Positions 5,844-5,988 of a DNA stretch of 5,988 nucleotides are shown here, piece after piece. Source of the DNA: Bacillota bacterium (GTDB taxonomy: Bacteria; Bacillota; Bacilli; Lactobacillales; Streptococcaceae); NCBI GenBank assembly GCA_021781855.1, contig JAJXWC010000147.1, positions 1 through 5,988 of the forward strand, in the 5' to 3' direction. Under the pieces are notes generated by a model. It saw nothing but the letters and a program-made list of their open reading frames with translations. It was not told where the DNA came from and did no database searches. The position numbers and the translations under genes were made by a program. The stretch's first letter is position 1. Each line of letters starts with the position of its first letter.

Positions 5844-5981
5844 GCAATTCGCCTGCGTTGCTTCTTGTTAGATTTGATAGCAGTTATCAGACCTAATAAG
5901 ATGCCGAAAAAGCATCATAATTCCGCCAGCCGCGCCTTGGTAGCGTGTGTGGTACCAATATTTAAAGGAGAAACTCATAAA
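5844..5981 (+). promoter_or_regulatory. Structured 138-nt rplB-rpsS spacer
   Basis: This gap is far longer than the other spacers of the operon (-1 to 26 nt) and holds four successive hairpins. AGCAA 5843-5847 pairs with TTGCT 5858-5862, with an inner CG/CG. TTTGATA 5873-5879 pairs with TATCAGA 5885-5891, including one G-U. GATGC 5900-5904 pairs with GCATC 5912-5916. TTGGTA 5937-5942 pairs with TACCAA 5953-5958. The last ends 5 nt before the rpsS ribosome binding site AAAGGAG (5964-5970). No stem has a U tract, and I see no convincing promoter, so it reads as an mRNA processing, stability or translation-control segment. The function is inference. Confidence 0.45.
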
Positions 5982-5988
5982 ATGGGGC
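5982..5988 (+). CDS. rpsS: 30S ribosomal protein S19, first codons only (3' partial)
   Basis: An ATG at 5982-5984 follows AAAGGAG (5964-5970) with an 11-nt spacer, and only ATG GGG C is visible. Met-Gly matches the usual S19 N-terminus (MGRSLKKGPF), and rpsS is the gene that follows rplB in S10 operons. The call therefore rests on synteny, the ribosome binding site and two codons. Confidence 0.75.

Noticed and set aside
1..5988. Mobile element, CRISPR array, integrase site or toxin-antitoxin pair
   Set aside because: I found no transposase or recombinase frame, no regularly spaced direct repeats and no paired small genes; the window is essentially core genome.

Overview
The window looks like a Lactobacillales chromosome, most likely Lactococcus or a close relative. 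I base this on the S10-operon order, the S10 and L2 protein sequences as I recall them from lactococci, a strict TTGACA/TAAAAT housekeeping promoter, AGGAG-type ribosome binding sites and CcpA/MalR-type operators. The genus is inference; no search was run. There are two transcriptional domains: a carbohydrate gene on the minus strand, and the start of the large S10 ribosomal-protein operon on the plus strand.

Left part (1-626): the C-terminal 139 residues of a transcription regulator with a GyrI/AraC-type effector-binding domain run in from the left edge and stop at 422. It converges with malQ. The roughly 200 bases between the two stop codons hold a minus-strand intrinsic terminator (421-443), a 92-nt nested imperfect inverted repeat (469-560), and a perfect 14-bp inverted repeat (586-615) just after the malQ stop.

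Middle (627-2652, minus): malQ, a 4-alpha-glucanotransferase (GH77) whose sequence resembles the plant DPE2 branch. It is broken by one frameshift at an A6 run (minus strand; T6 at 1802-1807). Removing one A restores a continuous 674-residue protein with all three GH77 catalytic acids. As written, the first frame ends after 303 residues, before any catalytic residue.

Divergent intergenic region (2653-3084): it carries a malQ promoter (TTGTTT-17-TATAAT, minus) bracketed by two CG-centred LacI-family operators (cre/MalR type), then a near-consensus plus promoter (TTGACA-17-TAAAAT) with an AT-rich UP-like tract. After that comes a 5' leader of about 128 nt with at least three hairpins, ahead of rpsJ.

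Right part (3085-5988, plus): rpsJ (S10), rplC (L3), rplD (L4), rplW (L23) and rplB (L2) are tightly packed, and the ATG of rpsS (S19) is cut off by the window end. Spacing is 16-26 nt, or a 1-nt overlap at rplD/rplW, except for a 138-nt rplB-rpsS spacer that contains four successive hairpins.

The ribosomal genes are ordinary. I found no clearly new system such as a CRISPR array, transposase or defence island. The points worth a second look are the malQ frameshift, the 469-560 folded element, the paired operators, and the structured RNA regions before rpsJ and rpsS.
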